64,000 nucleotides of DNA from Bacillota bacterium (GTDB taxonomy: Bacteria > Bacillota > Clostridia > Christensenellales > SZUA-584), in contig JAEYLC010000020.1 in the NCBI GenBank assembly GCA_023461435.1, positions 1 through 64,000 of the forward strand, written 5' to 3'. Position numbers and translations under genes: made by a program. The notes under the pieces are model-generated. The model had not been told where the DNA came from and made no database searches. It saw only the letters and a list, made by a program, of their open reading frames with translations. Below are positions 32,297 through 39,952 of the stretch, one piece after another (the first letter of the stretch is position 1; every line of letters starts with the position of its first letter).

Positions 32297-32342
32297 CACC
32301 TCAAAAATTAGTGTGGCATAAAAAGCAAATTGTATTCATGCG

Positions 32343-33053
32343 TTAAAACGGTTTGCCGCCAGCCAGCCAGCCCTGCGATTCCCAATGGCTGCGGTCCGTC
32401 AAATTCCACGTGTTCTTTTTCATCATACCCTTCATCATCAGGAACATAAACCTGACGAACAGCCTGGGATGGAGACGGCCGATGTGCTTGACCGCTTTGA
32501 CGATGCTTTTGGCCGTTTCCTCGGATTTTTGGACAGACCGTATCTTATTCTTCTGTAAAACTTCTTCCCATTTTGCGGCCGCAACAGGCATCTTTAATGA
32601 ATATATCCGTCTGACGCCCCAGTATTTTAGGCTGTTCGTCATTGTTTTGGTGGTATGTTTAAGGCCAAAGCCCGCCGTTGTCGCGACGGTCACGCCGACT
32701 TTTTTAAACATCTTCGGATTGGGCCGGTGACTGATCCACATAAAACAAAGATGGTCAAGCAGTGATTTTAATTGCCCGCTGACATCCAGCGCATAGACGG
32801 GTGACGTTAATACGATAACGTCGGCCTCCTCCATCGCGCTGACAAACGGGCTGATCGCGCCCGCGTGCGGGCACCTGTCTTCCCCGCGCATGATGCATGA
32901 AAAGCATCCCATGCATTGATGCGGCATATCCTTGGGCAGTATGAAATTTTTGACTTCCGCAGCCTCATATTTTTCGATTGCCTGTATCAGCTGTTCTTTG
33001 CAGTTCCATGTGCTGCCATGGCGGCTGTTGCCGTTGATCACAACGATTTTCAT
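32343..33053 (-). CDS. NADPH-dependent FMN reductase-type flavoprotein
   Basis: A flavodoxin-fold protein of 236 residues. The N-terminal FMN phosphate loop is in VVINGNSRHGSTW, then CMGCFSCIMRGEDRCPHAG gives a CxxCxxC...C set as in iron-sulphur flavoproteins, and SPVYALDVSGQLKSLLDHL is the second flavin-binding block. The C-terminal 80 residues are basic and helical. It probably reduces quinone-like or nitroaromatic compounds or serves in redox control. GAGGTG 6 bases upstream selects the ATG at 33053. It is downstream of tetR, so likely the regulated output of that operon. Confidence 0.85.
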   Translation of the reverse strand: MKIVVINGNSRHGSTWNCKEQLIQAIEKYEAAEVKNFILPKDMPHQCMGCFSCIMRGEDRCPHAGAISPFVSAMEEADVIVLTSPVYALDVSGQLKSLLDHLCFMWISHRPNPKMFKKVGVTVATTAGFGLKHTTKTMTNSLKYWGVRRIYSLKMPVAAAKWEEVLQKNKIRSVQKSEETAKSIVKAVKHIGRLHPRLFVRFMFLMMKGMMKKNTWNLTDRSHWESQGWLAGGKPF

Positions 33054-33079
33054 TGAATTCACCTCATCAAAGTTGTTCT

Positions 33080-33706
33080 TTAAGCGCCAAACCTTTCATT
33101 GAAAAGACGCACATGCTGCGCCAAAAGCTTCTTAGCCTCCGACAGGCCGGCTTCGTCGTTGTCGAACTTATAGAATATCAAAAAAATCGGAGAAAAGAAT
33201 TCCAGCGCCATCACGTAAGGATCGGCCTTTTTAAGCAGTCCTTCGTTCATCATGACCATAAACAGCTGCGACTGAAATTCAAGGCTGCTGTCAAAAGAGA
33301 TATCACGGAAAAGCTTTGTGAGCTCCGGGCTGCGGTATTGCTCGATCGTCAGCATTTTTCTGAACTTCACAATAATGTCGTCCGTTAAATAGTGATCAAG
33401 GATCTGAAGGCTCAAAGCTTCAAACTGCTCGGGCGTCATGTTTTTATACATGCCCACCGTCCTCTCGTCCGCCGCAAATGTCTTGCCTTGATCCAGCATG
33501 CCAATGCCTTGGAAAAACTCATTCCCTCTTTGTGAATATTCCTGGACGATGCTTTCAAATATGTCGTGCTTGCTTTTATAATGGTTATAAAGCGAGCTCT
33601 CCTTTATTCCCACTGCCTGCGCGATGTCTCTGACGGAAACGGCGTCAAACCCTTTTTCGGAAAACAGCGCCAATGCTTCGTAACGGATTTTCTCTTTCGT
33701 GTTCAT
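33080..33706 (-). CDS. TetR-family transcriptional regulator
   Basis: A 208-residue repressor type. The N-terminal helix-turn-helix (about 5-50) reads TKEKIRYEALALFSEKGFDAVSVRDIAQAVGIKESSLYNHYKSK in outline, the standard TetR pattern; the C-terminal ligand domain is variable. GAGGTGAAAC precedes the ATG. It sits between a small membrane protein gene and the flavoprotein gene; an inverted repeat upstream of the membrane protein is the probable operator, giving autoregulation of the operon. The inducer is unknown. Confidence 0.93.
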   Translation of the reverse strand: MNTKEKIRYEALALFSEKGFDAVSVRDIAQAVGIKESSLYNHYKSKHDIFESIVQEYSQRGNEFFQGIGMLDQGKTFAADERTVGMYKNMTPEQFEALSLQILDHYLTDDIIVKFRKMLTIEQYRSPELTKLFRDISFDSSLEFQSQLFMVMMNEGLLKKADPYVMALEFFSPIFLIFYKFDNDEAGLSEAKKLLAQHVRLFNERFGA

Positions 33707-33740
33707 GTTTCACCTCATATTATGATGGCCTGAAGGCTCG

Positions 33741-33959
33741 TCATTCCAAATACCGCTCCGGCGCCGCAAACCGATCCCGTATGACGCTGACCGCGCCGGT
33801 TGCGATGCCGACGGCGATGAAAAGCGCGGTCAATTTGCTCCATTTTTGAATTTTATTGCGGTTCCGTATCGTTAAAACAATAAACGCCGCCATACCGAGC
33901 ACCAGTATCAGCGTTAAAACCGAAAAAAGATCTTTAAAAATACAATTCGCATACATCAT
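33741..33959 (-). CDS. Small membrane protein, TetR operon
   Basis: About 72 residues with two hydrophobic helices (about 13-32 and 45-61) separated by a basic loop RNRNKIQKWSK, ending RFAAPERYLE. No family is recognised. The longest frame begins at 33974, but the ATGs at 33959 and 33956 lie just after AGGAG and outside the operator, so a start there is preferred. As first gene of the tetR-flavoprotein operon it may help in export or membrane redox reactions; this is inferred from position only. Confidence 0.55.
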   Translation of the reverse strand: MMYANCIFKDLFSVLTLILVLGMAAFIVLTIRNRNKIQKWSKLTALFIAVGIATGAVSVIRDRFAAPERYLE

Positions 33960-33965
33960 GCTCCT

Positions 33966-34008
33966 AACTATCATTCGTTAGCATCATTTTAACTAACGAA
34001 CGATAGTT
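33966..34008. promoter_or_regulatory. Inverted-repeat operator of TetR operon
   Basis: AACTATCATTCGTTAG (33966-33981) and CTAACGAACGATAGTT (33993-34008) form 16-base arms with one mismatch, separated by 11 bases. The position just upstream of the first gene suits repression by the TetR protein encoded two genes down. Confidence 0.7.
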
Positions 34009-34137
34009 TGTCAAGAGCCTTCTGTTTTTTTAAAAGATTGGATATTCACCGCAATTATTGACTGCATAGCATTTAATTACATGTGTATTTTCCTATGTCC
34101 GCGGAAAAAATAATGATATAAAAAGGAGGTGAAAAAC

Positions 34138-34335
34138 ATGGCTACAAATTCTAATCAGACATTGGTTCCTCAGGGCAAACAGATGCTCAACAACATGAAG
34201 TATGAAGTGGCGACCGAAGTGGGCGTCAGCCTGAAACAGGGGTATAACGGAGATATCGCTGCCCGTGATGCTGGCAGAGTCGGCGGCAATATGGTTAAGA
34301 AGATGATCCAGTACGCTGAAAGCAATATGTCTTAA
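34138..34335 (+). CDS. Alpha/beta-type small acid-soluble spore protein
   Basis: A 65-residue SASP that coats and protects spore DNA. The conserved region MKYEVATEVGVSL contains the GPR-type cleavage context (TE-VGV), and the DNA-binding block GYNGDIAARDAGRVGGNMVKKMI is typical. AGGAGG 8 bases before ATG 34138 sets the start; the upstream in-frame GTG is within that site. Monocistronic with a strong terminator. Expression in the forespore is expected, though no clean SigG promoter was seen. Confidence 0.96.
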   Translation: MATNSNQTLVPQGKQMLNNMKYEVATEVGVSLKQGYNGDIAARDAGRVGGNMVKKMIQYAESNMS

Positions 34336-34361
34336 AGCCTAGGATCATTAAAGACGTAATA

Positions 34362-34395
34362 AAAAAAGAAGGGTGATTCACTCTTCTTTTTTTTT
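34362..34395. terminator. Terminator of SASP gene (bidirectional)
   Basis: AGAAGGGTG (34367-34375) pairs with CACTCTTCT (34379-34387), with an A run before and a T run after, so it can also stop enolase transcripts on the other strand. Confidence 0.88.
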
Positions 34396-34477
34396 GAGAC
34401 GGAGCGCCTATCCGACACCCCCTCAGTCTCTCAGCCTATTGACGAAATCACCAGGCTTCGCCGGGGATTATTTTCTC

Positions 34478-35782
34478 TTATTTCAGATTGAAAAATGCGT
34501 CTTTGCCGGGATAAATGGCGGTGAGCCCGAGCTCCTCCTCAATGCGCAGCAGCTGGTTGTATTTCGCGACGCGGTCGGTCCGCGACGGCGCGCCTGTCTT
34601 GATCTGCCCCGCGTTCACGGCTACCGACAAATCGGCGATCGTGACATCCTCCGTCTCTCCCGAGCGGTGGCTCACAATGGCCGTGAAGCCCGCGCGGTTC
34701 GCCATTTCAATCGCCTCAAGCGTTTCGGTCAGCGTGCCGATCTGATTGACCTTGATCAGTATGCTGTTGGATACGCCGCTGCTTATGCCCTTGGCCAGCC
34801 GCTTGGTATTGGTCACAAACAGATCATCGCCCACCAGCTGAATTTTACCGCTCAGCTGTTTGGTGAGCATTTTCCAGCCCTGCCAGTCTTCCTCCGACAA
34901 ACCGTCTTCGAGCGATATGATCGGGTATTGCCTGCACAGCTTCTCCCAAAAGTCCACCATGTCTTCGGCCGATTTTTTGATGCCGGATTTCCAGAAAAGA
35001 TACTTTCCTTCCTCTCCGTTTTCTTTGGCCGCCTCATACATTTCTGTCGCTGCCGCGTCGATCGCAATATAGAATTCATCGCCGGGTTTATATCCCGCGA
35101 GCGTGACCGCCTCGAGTATCACGTCAATCGCTTCTTCGTTGGATTTCAAATTGGGCGCGTAGCCGCCCTCATCCCCCACCGATGTTGAGTACCCCTTGCT
35201 TTTGAGCACCTTTTTGAGCGTATGAAAAACCTCAGCGCTCATTTGCAGCGCCGAACCGAAGCTTTGCGCTCCCACCGGCATGATCATGAATTCCTGAATA
35301 TCCACGCTGTTGTCCGCGTGCTTGCCGCCGTTTAATATGTTCATCATCGGCACGGGCAGCTTTCGTGCGTTGCAGCCGCCGATATAGCGGTATAACGGCA
35401 TTTCCGACTGTATGGCGGCCGCTTTGGCCACAGCCAGCGAAACGGCCAGCATCGCGTTGGCACCGAGGTTTGATTTGTTCGAGGTGTCGTCGTGCGCGAT
35501 CATCGCGTAATCGATATCCACCTGATTGTGCGCATCCAGACCAATGATCATATCCGCAATGATGTTATTCACATTCTCGACCGCTTTTTTGACACCGCGC
35601 CCCAGGTATCGGTCTTGATTGCCGTCGCGCAGCTCAACGGCTTCAAACTGCCCCGTCGAAGCTCCCGACGGGACCGACGCGTGCGCGGTCGCTCCTCCGG
35701 ACAATTCCACCTGCGCTTCAACTGTCGGATTGCCGCGGCTGTCTAATATCTCCCTCGCAAAAACATCAACAATGGTAAACAT
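34478..35782 (-). CDS. eno: Enolase
   Basis: Glycolytic phosphopyruvate hydratase, 2-phosphoglycerate to phosphoenolpyruvate, cytosolic. The 434 residues are full length. Motifs: REILDSRGNPTVE at the start, SGASTGQFEAVELRDG, MNILNGGKHADNSVDIQEFMI, the magnesium-binding Glu/Asp in ISLEDGLSEEDW and LVGDDLFVTN, LIKVNQIGTLTET, and the enolase signature SHRSGETEDVTIADL. It stands alone here, not in a glycolytic cluster. A possible promoter (TTGTTT, 18 bases, TAGAAT) lies at 35871-35842. Confidence 0.98.
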   Translation of the reverse strand: MFTIVDVFAREILDSRGNPTVEAQVELSGGATAHASVPSGASTGQFEAVELRDGNQDRYLGRGVKKAVENVNNIIADMIIGLDAHNQVDIDYAMIAHDDTSNKSNLGANAMLAVSLAVAKAAAIQSEMPLYRYIGGCNARKLPVPMMNILNGGKHADNSVDIQEFMIMPVGAQSFGSALQMSAEVFHTLKKVLKSKGYSTSVGDEGGYAPNLKSNEEAIDVILEAVTLAGYKPGDEFYIAIDAAATEMYEAAKENGEEGKYLFWKSGIKKSAEDMVDFWEKLCRQYPIISLEDGLSEEDWQGWKMLTKQLSGKIQLVGDDLFVTNTKRLAKGISSGVSNSILIKVNQIGTLTETLEAIEMANRAGFTAIVSHRSGETEDVTIADLSVAVNAGQIKTGAPSRTDRVAKYNQLLRIEEELGLTAIYPGKDAFFNLK

Positions 35783-35891
35783 CGGTGTTCCTCTCTTTCT
35801 TTACATTAAACAATAACAGTATTGCCAGCGTTTTCATTTTAATTCTAATCTATTTGCATTAAAAAAAACAAGGATTTCCGAAACATTTAAC

Positions 35892-35915
35892 AAAGGGCTC
35901 CCAAGGGAACCCTTT
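35892..35915 (-). terminator. Terminator of 54-residue SASP gene
   Basis: An imperfect hairpin AAAGGGTTCCC / GGGAGCCCTTT with a short loop, 15 bases past the stop codon; the T tract is weak. Confidence 0.55.
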
Positions 35916-35930
35916 GCCTGAAATGGAGGA

Positions 35931-36095
35931 TTATGTCCGTGACTTCTCGGCCATCTCGATCGCCTCACGAACAATATTACCGCAATTTCTCGATGATACG
36001 CCGCCCCATCCTTCGCTGGCGACTATATCATCAACGCCGAGCCGTTTTGCAATTTCTTGTTTAAGGCCTTCTGACATCACCTTGCGTCTAGACAT
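35931..36095 (-). CDS. Alpha/beta-type SASP, short member
   Basis: A 54-residue small acid-soluble spore protein: MSRRKVMSEGLKQEIAKRLG, then VASEGWGGVSSRNCGNIVREAIEMAEKS. It matches the alpha/beta-type pattern GWGG(I/V)(T/S)ARDAGNMV(K/R)xAIEMAE closely, but ARDAG is changed to SRNCG, giving an unusual Cys in the DNA-binding region. It lacks the usual long N-terminal part. AGGAGG lies upstream of the ATG at 36095. It is probably a minor DNA-binding spore protein. Confidence 0.88.
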   Translation of the reverse strand: MSRRKVMSEGLKQEIAKRLGVDDIVASEGWGGVSSRNCGNIVREAIEMAEKSRT

Positions 36096-36166
36096 CTTGC
36101 TACCTCCTGTTCATTATGGCGGCTGATGCCGCTAAAAATAGTATGCCCAGCTTTGGGTTCTTGAAC

Positions 36167-37264
36167 TTACTGGTCCTTCAGCAGCCTGAAAAAGACGCCG
36201 TCAGGTTCCAAGCCGAATTCCGATTCGAGCCTGTCTTTGTAGAGGTGAAAGTAGTTCTGTACCGAAACCTCATCATTTCTCTTCTTTAACAGTTTTATCA
36301 GCAATAAATTGATTTCCTTATCAAGCGGTGCAAATTTGATGCCTTTTGTCAGAATATCCAGAGCATCCAGCTCGTTCCCGTTGTTGAGCTTATATTCCGC
36401 CAGCATCAGTATCATTTGAACATACATCTGGCGGATATCCATTCTTCTTTGATAGGCCCAGTCATAATCGTTTTGCTCAAGATAGCTGCCCGTGTAAAGC
36501 GCAATCGCAGCCTCGCATTCTTCAGCATTTTCATCGGTTATTTTTTTGAGTTTTGCGGCTTTCTCTCCAAAATGGACCGCGTCACATTCTATGCCCGTCA
36601 TATCGAGCGAATAAGAACCGCGGTGGTGAATGACGTTCAGTTTCACACCATACTGCAGAAAAGCTTTTTTCAAATAATGCAGCGTCGTGTTAAACAAAAT
36701 CAGCGCACGGTCCCCTTCATAGTCATCCCAAAAGGCATCCATGATATGATTCCTGTGCACCGGCTGCCCGTTATTATCAATAAGATAGGCAAGCAGCTCC
36801 TCCGCTTTCGATGTCCGAAACTTGAGCGTCTGTCCGTCGATCGCCACGGAAAAACTCCCGAAACAATTCACGATGACCTGTCGGGGGGTATCCTTAAGTG
36901 CGGGAGACACATCGGAGAGCCTGCCTATCGTCATTTCCAGCCTTTCTCTCTCGACGGGTTTCAAAAGATAATCAAGAGCATGGCAGCGAAACGCTTCCAC
37001 CGCATATTCACTGTAGGCAGTGACAAAAACGATGCTCAAATTGCTTTGACTGTCTATCAGTCTGTCAGCGAGCTCGATACCGCTGATTCTTGGCATTTCA
37101 ATATCCAGAAAAGCGATATCCGCCTGATTCTCCCTCATATAATCCAAAGCGGCAGCCGGGTCGGAAAAAGTCCCGCAAACTTCAACGGTTTCTGTTTCCC
37201 CGAGCATTTTTTCAAGCTTGCCTATGGCCGCCGGCTCATCATCGACTATGATTGCCCGTTTCAT
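36167..37264 (-). CDS. Receiver plus BTAD-type transcriptional regulator
   Basis: A 365-residue regulator: receiver (1-115, phosphoacceptor D54 in FLDIEMPRISG, K102 in LKPVE), a winged helix of the SARP kind (about 130-225, with IVNCFGSFSVAIDGQTLKFR and a helix around KAEELLAYLIDNN), and a bacterial transcriptional activation domain of TPR-like helices (about 235-365). Regulators of this layout are common in Clostridia beside LytS-type kinases. Its start lies 26 bases inside the 3' end of the kinase gene, so the two form a cognate pair. Targets are unknown. Confidence 0.88.
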   Translation of the reverse strand: MKRAIIVDDEPAAIGKLEKMLGETETVEVCGTFSDPAAALDYMRENQADIAFLDIEMPRISGIELADRLIDSQSNLSIVFVTAYSEYAVEAFRCHALDYLLKPVERERLEMTIGRLSDVSPALKDTPRQVIVNCFGSFSVAIDGQTLKFRTSKAEELLAYLIDNNGQPVHRNHIMDAFWDDYEGDRALILFNTTLHYLKKAFLQYGVKLNVIHHRGSYSLDMTGIECDAVHFGEKAAKLKKITDENAEECEAAIALYTGSYLEQNDYDWAYQRRMDIRQMYVQMILMLAEYKLNNGNELDALDILTKGIKFAPLDKEINLLLIKLLKKRNDEVSVQNYFHLYKDRLESEFGLEPDGVFFRLLKDQ

Positions 37265-38285
37265 TCACATGCTCCTTTGGAATTTTAAACGAAATTTCTG
37301 TCCCTGTATCTTTGCCGCTTTTCACGCTCAGACCTGTGCCGATCAGCTTTTTGAGCCGCGTATCAATATTCCACAAGCCGATGCCCTTTTTCTCCGATCT
37401 TAACAGTATCCCCTCCATTTTATCTTCGGATATTCCGGGGCCGTCATCCTTGACCGTTATCAAAACACCGTCGCTGTTTTCCGATATTTTGAGGGTGACC
37501 GAGACCTTCTCATTCTTTTTCAAGCCGTGGATAATGGCGTTCTCTATAAGCGGCTGAATACACAGCGGCGGCAGTGAAAAATGGCCCGCCGAATCATCGG
37601 ATACCTCAAAATGGATTCTGTCGCCGAAGCGTGCCTTTTGAATCTCGACAAAAGAGCTGACGAGCTGCATTTCCCGTTCTATCGGCACAGATAGTTCCGT
37701 GCTTTTAAAATCGAAGCTCTGTCTTAAATACCTCGCGAAATCGTCGATCAGGCTGCTGGCTCTGTTTGGATCCGTATCGCAAAAAGAAGAAATCGTATTG
37801 AGCGTATTGAATAAAAAATGCGGCTTGATCTGCGCCTGCAGAAACGCCGTTTCCGTCGCCATTGCCTGATCCATGGAGTTTTTCATAATGATCAGATTCT
37901 CAATGCGGGCAATCAGCTCCTGCGGATTGAACGGTTTGCTGATATAATCGTTGGCACCCATTTTCAGCGCCTTCACGCGGTTGTCCATACAGTCATCCGC
38001 CGTGATCATGATGACCGGCAGGTATTGCTTGTTTTTTATGCTGCCAATCTGATCAAGTATATCAAGGCCGTTAAAGCGCGGCATAAGAAGGTCGAGCAAT
38101 ATGATGTCCGGCTGCCATTTTTTAAACTGATCAAGCACTTCTCCCGAATCCGTAATCGGCATAATATTCGTGTAGCCGTGCAAATTCAGTATTCGGGTCA
38201 GCATTGAAATATTAGAGGGATTGTCATCGACGATCATAATTCTCGGTTTGAATTCTATGCTTTTTTCTTCAGTTTTCGTCGTCAA
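37239..38285 (-). CDS. Soluble receiver-histidine kinase hybrid (LytS type)
   Basis: A 348-residue cytosolic kinase with an N-terminal receiver (14-130, D65 in LLDLLMPRFNG, K117 in SKPFN), a His_kinase domain with H156 in AQIKPHFLFNTLNTIS, and a HATPase_c domain (PLIENAIIHGLKK, VKDDGPGIS, GIGLWNIDTRL). There is no membrane segment or PAS/GAF sensor, so the receiver itself probably takes the input, perhaps from another kinase. It overlaps the downstream BTAD regulator gene by 26 bases, and phosphotransfer to that regulator is inferred. Confidence 0.9.
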   Translation of the reverse strand: MTTKTEEKSIEFKPRIMIVDDNPSNISMLTRILNLHGYTNIMPITDSGEVLDQFKKWQPDIILLDLLMPRFNGLDILDQIGSIKNKQYLPVIMITADDCMDNRVKALKMGANDYISKPFNPQELIARIENLIIMKNSMDQAMATETAFLQAQIKPHFLFNTLNTISSFCDTDPNRASSLIDDFARYLRQSFDFKSTELSVPIEREMQLVSSFVEIQKARFGDRIHFEVSDDSAGHFSLPPLCIQPLIENAIIHGLKKNEKVSVTLKISENSDGVLITVKDDGPGISEDKMEGILLRSEKKGIGLWNIDTRLKKLIGTGLSVKSGKDTGTEISFKIPKEHVNETGNHSR

Positions 38286-38362
38286 ATCCTAAAGCTCCTG
38301 TCGAAGAAGTGTTTATTATATTATCGTTATATATGGACCGACACATTAGATTTTCTCTCTGC

Positions 38363-38385
38363 AAAAAAAGGGGGCGTTAAGCCCT
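38363..38385 (-). terminator. Terminator after cheY-like gene
   Basis: GGGC and GCCC pair around TTAAC on the minus strand, followed by a run of Ts; it separates the CheY-like gene from the hybrid kinase gene. Confidence 0.6.
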
Positions 38386-38431
38386 TGAAGATAATAATGG
38401 TTATTTAGGAAGCTTTTTATGAAACGGCCCT

Positions 38432-38806
38432 TTATATAGGGCTGCAATCATTTTTCAGTCTGTTGAGCTGAGACATTACGTCCATCTCTTTGAAGGGCTT
38501 GACGATGAACCCTTTCGCGCCCTTCTCTATGGCCTCAATCACAAAGGATTGCTGCCCCATCGCAGAGATCATGATCACGTTCGGTATGTCCTCAAGCTTG
38601 TTGATTTCTTCCAGGCACTCAATTCCGTTCATTTGGGGCATCGTTATATCAAGCGTGATGACGTCCGGCTTTAAACTGCGAACCAATTCCAAGGCGCGAA
38701 AGCCGTTATCCGCCTCTCCCACGACGTTAAACTCGTGTCTTTCAAGTATTCGTTTGAGTTGCATTCTCATAAACGCGGCATCATCGACGATCAATACCTT
38801 GGTCAT
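38432..38806 (-). CDS. CheY-like single-domain response regulator
   Basis: A stand-alone receiver of 124 residues: acidic pair VDDA, phosphoacceptor D53 in ITLDITMPQMNG, Thr/Ser switch residue S81 in MISAMGQ, and K103 in VKPFKE. The sequence resembles CheY of Firmicutes. No chemotaxis or flagellar gene is nearby, so it may serve another pathway or act as phosphodonor or sink for the receiver-bearing kinase upstream. GGAG 7 bases before ATG 38806 sets the start; the longer frame to 38860 is not supported. Confidence 0.92.
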   Translation of the reverse strand: MTKVLIVDDAAFMRMQLKRILERHEFNVVGEADNGFRALELVRSLKPDVITLDITMPQMNGIECLEEINKLEDIPNVIMISAMGQQSFVIEAIEKGAKGFIVKPFKEMDVMSQLNRLKNDCSPI

Positions 38807-38881
38807 AATGAAACTCCATCGTTCTAGATTTTTGCTTGAGCTCATTATATGGTGATTCACTTAACGGCCGCTTAACAAAAT

Positions 38882-38906
38882 AAAAAAACAGCCGGTCTCC
38901 AGCTGC
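38882..38906 (-). terminator. Terminator of tlp pseudogene
   Basis: GCAGCTGG and CCGGCTG pair imperfectly around AGA, followed on the minus strand by seven Ts and ATTTT. Confidence 0.6.
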
Positions 38907-38914
38907 TTTTTGTA

Positions 38915-39139
38915 CTATTTCTTTGTCTCGTCACGCATTTCGTTTCGCATTCCGTCAAGGGCCCTGCGCCTGCGTTCATTTTTATTCGACAACGTTGTTT
39001 TCATTTTCGTGTCGGGCGTCTACGCTATCATCTCATCAGCGGCTTCCATGTTTCTGATCGTGCTGTTGATGTTCTCCTGTATCCTTTCCGCATTGTCCGC
39101 GCGGTTATCGGGATTCGGCTTGTTGTTTCGTCTTCTCAT
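38915..39139 (-). pseudogene. tlp: tlp (spore Tlp protein) with in-frame amber stop
   Basis: Reading from the ATG at 39139 (AGGAG 8 bases upstream) the protein begins MRRRNNKPNPDNRADNAERI and runs to EMIA, then a TAG at 39022-39020. In the same frame it continues TPDTKMKTTLSNKNERRRRA and on to RDETKK and a second TAG. Together the 74 codons match the small acid-soluble spore protein Tlp family along their whole length (DNRxDNxExIQxNIxxTIxNMExADEMI ... KNERRxxAL..MRxEIxDE). A single substitution of a Lys or Glu codon would explain the stop. It is either a real nonsense mutation or a sequencing error. Confidence 0.8.
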
Positions 39140-39216
39140 CAATGTGGCTCCTTATAATAATTTCTGCCTATAGTATGATAAGAAGACCGCATTTTTATGT
39201 GGCGGCACCAAAAATA

Positions 39217-39642
39217 TTAGCGTGAGACGGCTTCGGCTTCCTGATGCATTTTGTCATAATAATACTGTAGTATGTCTCTTCTCGTGACGATGCCGATAAA
39301 CAAGCCCCTGTCATCGGTGACCGGTATAAAATTCTGGTTCATGGCCATGAGAAGCAAATCATCGAGCGCGGCGTTGACATTGACCGGAGCGTTTTGACGG
39401 CCTTTTAGTATATCCTTGACAAAAATCTGCTCCGTATGATGGGCGTCGCAAGCTTCTTTGGATAAAATAGCCCAGAGCAGATCGCCTTCGCTCAATGTAC
39501 CGGCATAGCTTCCGTCTTTGTCGATCACGGGTATGGCCGCATACCCGTGGCATTTCATTTTTTCGAGGGCCTGCCGCAAGGTAAAATGATCATAGATAAA
39601 AACAATATCGTTTTTCGGCTTTAACAGAAACAGTATGTTCAT
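39217..39642 (-). CDS. CBS-domain pair protein
   Basis: A 141-residue protein with two CBS domains forming one Bateman module. CBS1 (about 8-62) includes TLRQALEKMKCHGYAAIPVIDKDGSYAGTLSEGDLL, and CBS2 (about 75-130) includes DDLLLMAMNQNFIPVTDDRGLFIGIVTRRDIL. Such modules bind adenine nucleotides such as AMP, ATP or c-di-AMP and act as energy or signal sensors. There is no attached enzyme or transporter domain and no obvious operon partner, so its target is unknown. Confidence 0.9.
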   Translation of the reverse strand: MNILFLLKPKNDIVFIYDHFTLRQALEKMKCHGYAAIPVIDKDGSYAGTLSEGDLLWAILSKEACDAHHTEQIFVKDILKGRQNAPVNVNAALDDLLLMAMNQNFIPVTDDRGLFIGIVTRRDILQYYYDKMHQEAEAVSR

Positions 39643-39824
39643 GGTGACTGTCCTTAAATTGCGTATTTTCTATCAAAACATTTGATCCGATCTCGTTATA
39701 TCACATTTTCATCTTTTGCTTCAACCCGTATTTTTGCAGAACGGCAAAAGTTCACTCTTTTTTCACACAAAAAAGGAAGAAGATTGATATATAAGAAGAC
39801 GAGGGTGTCAAAAAAGTTCCTTAT

Positions 39825-39922
39825 GTCATTCTGATGGAGCGTACGCGACTAAAGAATCCCCTTCTGCAAAGCACTTTTCATGGGATTCCATTCCACTTCG
39901 TAGTCGGCAAGCTCGGAATGAC
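39825..39922. repeat. Palindromic intergenic repeat, copy 1
   Basis: The element begins GTCATTCTGATGGAGCG and ends GCTCGGAATGAC, so its ends are inverted repeats. Inside are AAAGAATCCCC and CATGGGATTCCATTCCACTTCG. It shares the internal CATGGGAT...CCACTTCGTAGTC block with copy 2 at 57697. Both are in intergenic DNA; the rest of 39643-39952 holds no gene. It is a MITE- or REP-like element without coding capacity. Confidence 0.65.
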
Positions 39923-39952
39923 CTGATAGGGGTTATCGACAGTCTGAAGACT

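Noticed and set aside
31956..32311. Plus-strand frames of about 80 residues
   Set aside because: They are antisense to the two short basic genes, which have proper ribosome sites and a terminator.
34009..34137. SigG promoter for the SASP gene
   Set aside because: GCATA at about 34067 resembles a -35 box, but no CATNNTA-like -10 occurs at the right distance.
34373..35188. Plus-strand frame opposite enolase (about 271 residues)
   Set aside because: It is antisense to a full-length enolase and has no features of its own.
39020..39022. Pyrrolysine (UAG) recoding in tlp
   Set aside because: Several genes here end in TAG as an ordinary stop, and Tlp has no reason to need pyrrolysine; nonsense mutation or error is simpler.
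38910..39173. Plus-strand 87-residue frame near the cheY-like gene
   Set aside because: The minus strand here encodes the Tlp protein (with one stop) with a ribosome site; the plus frame is its shadow.
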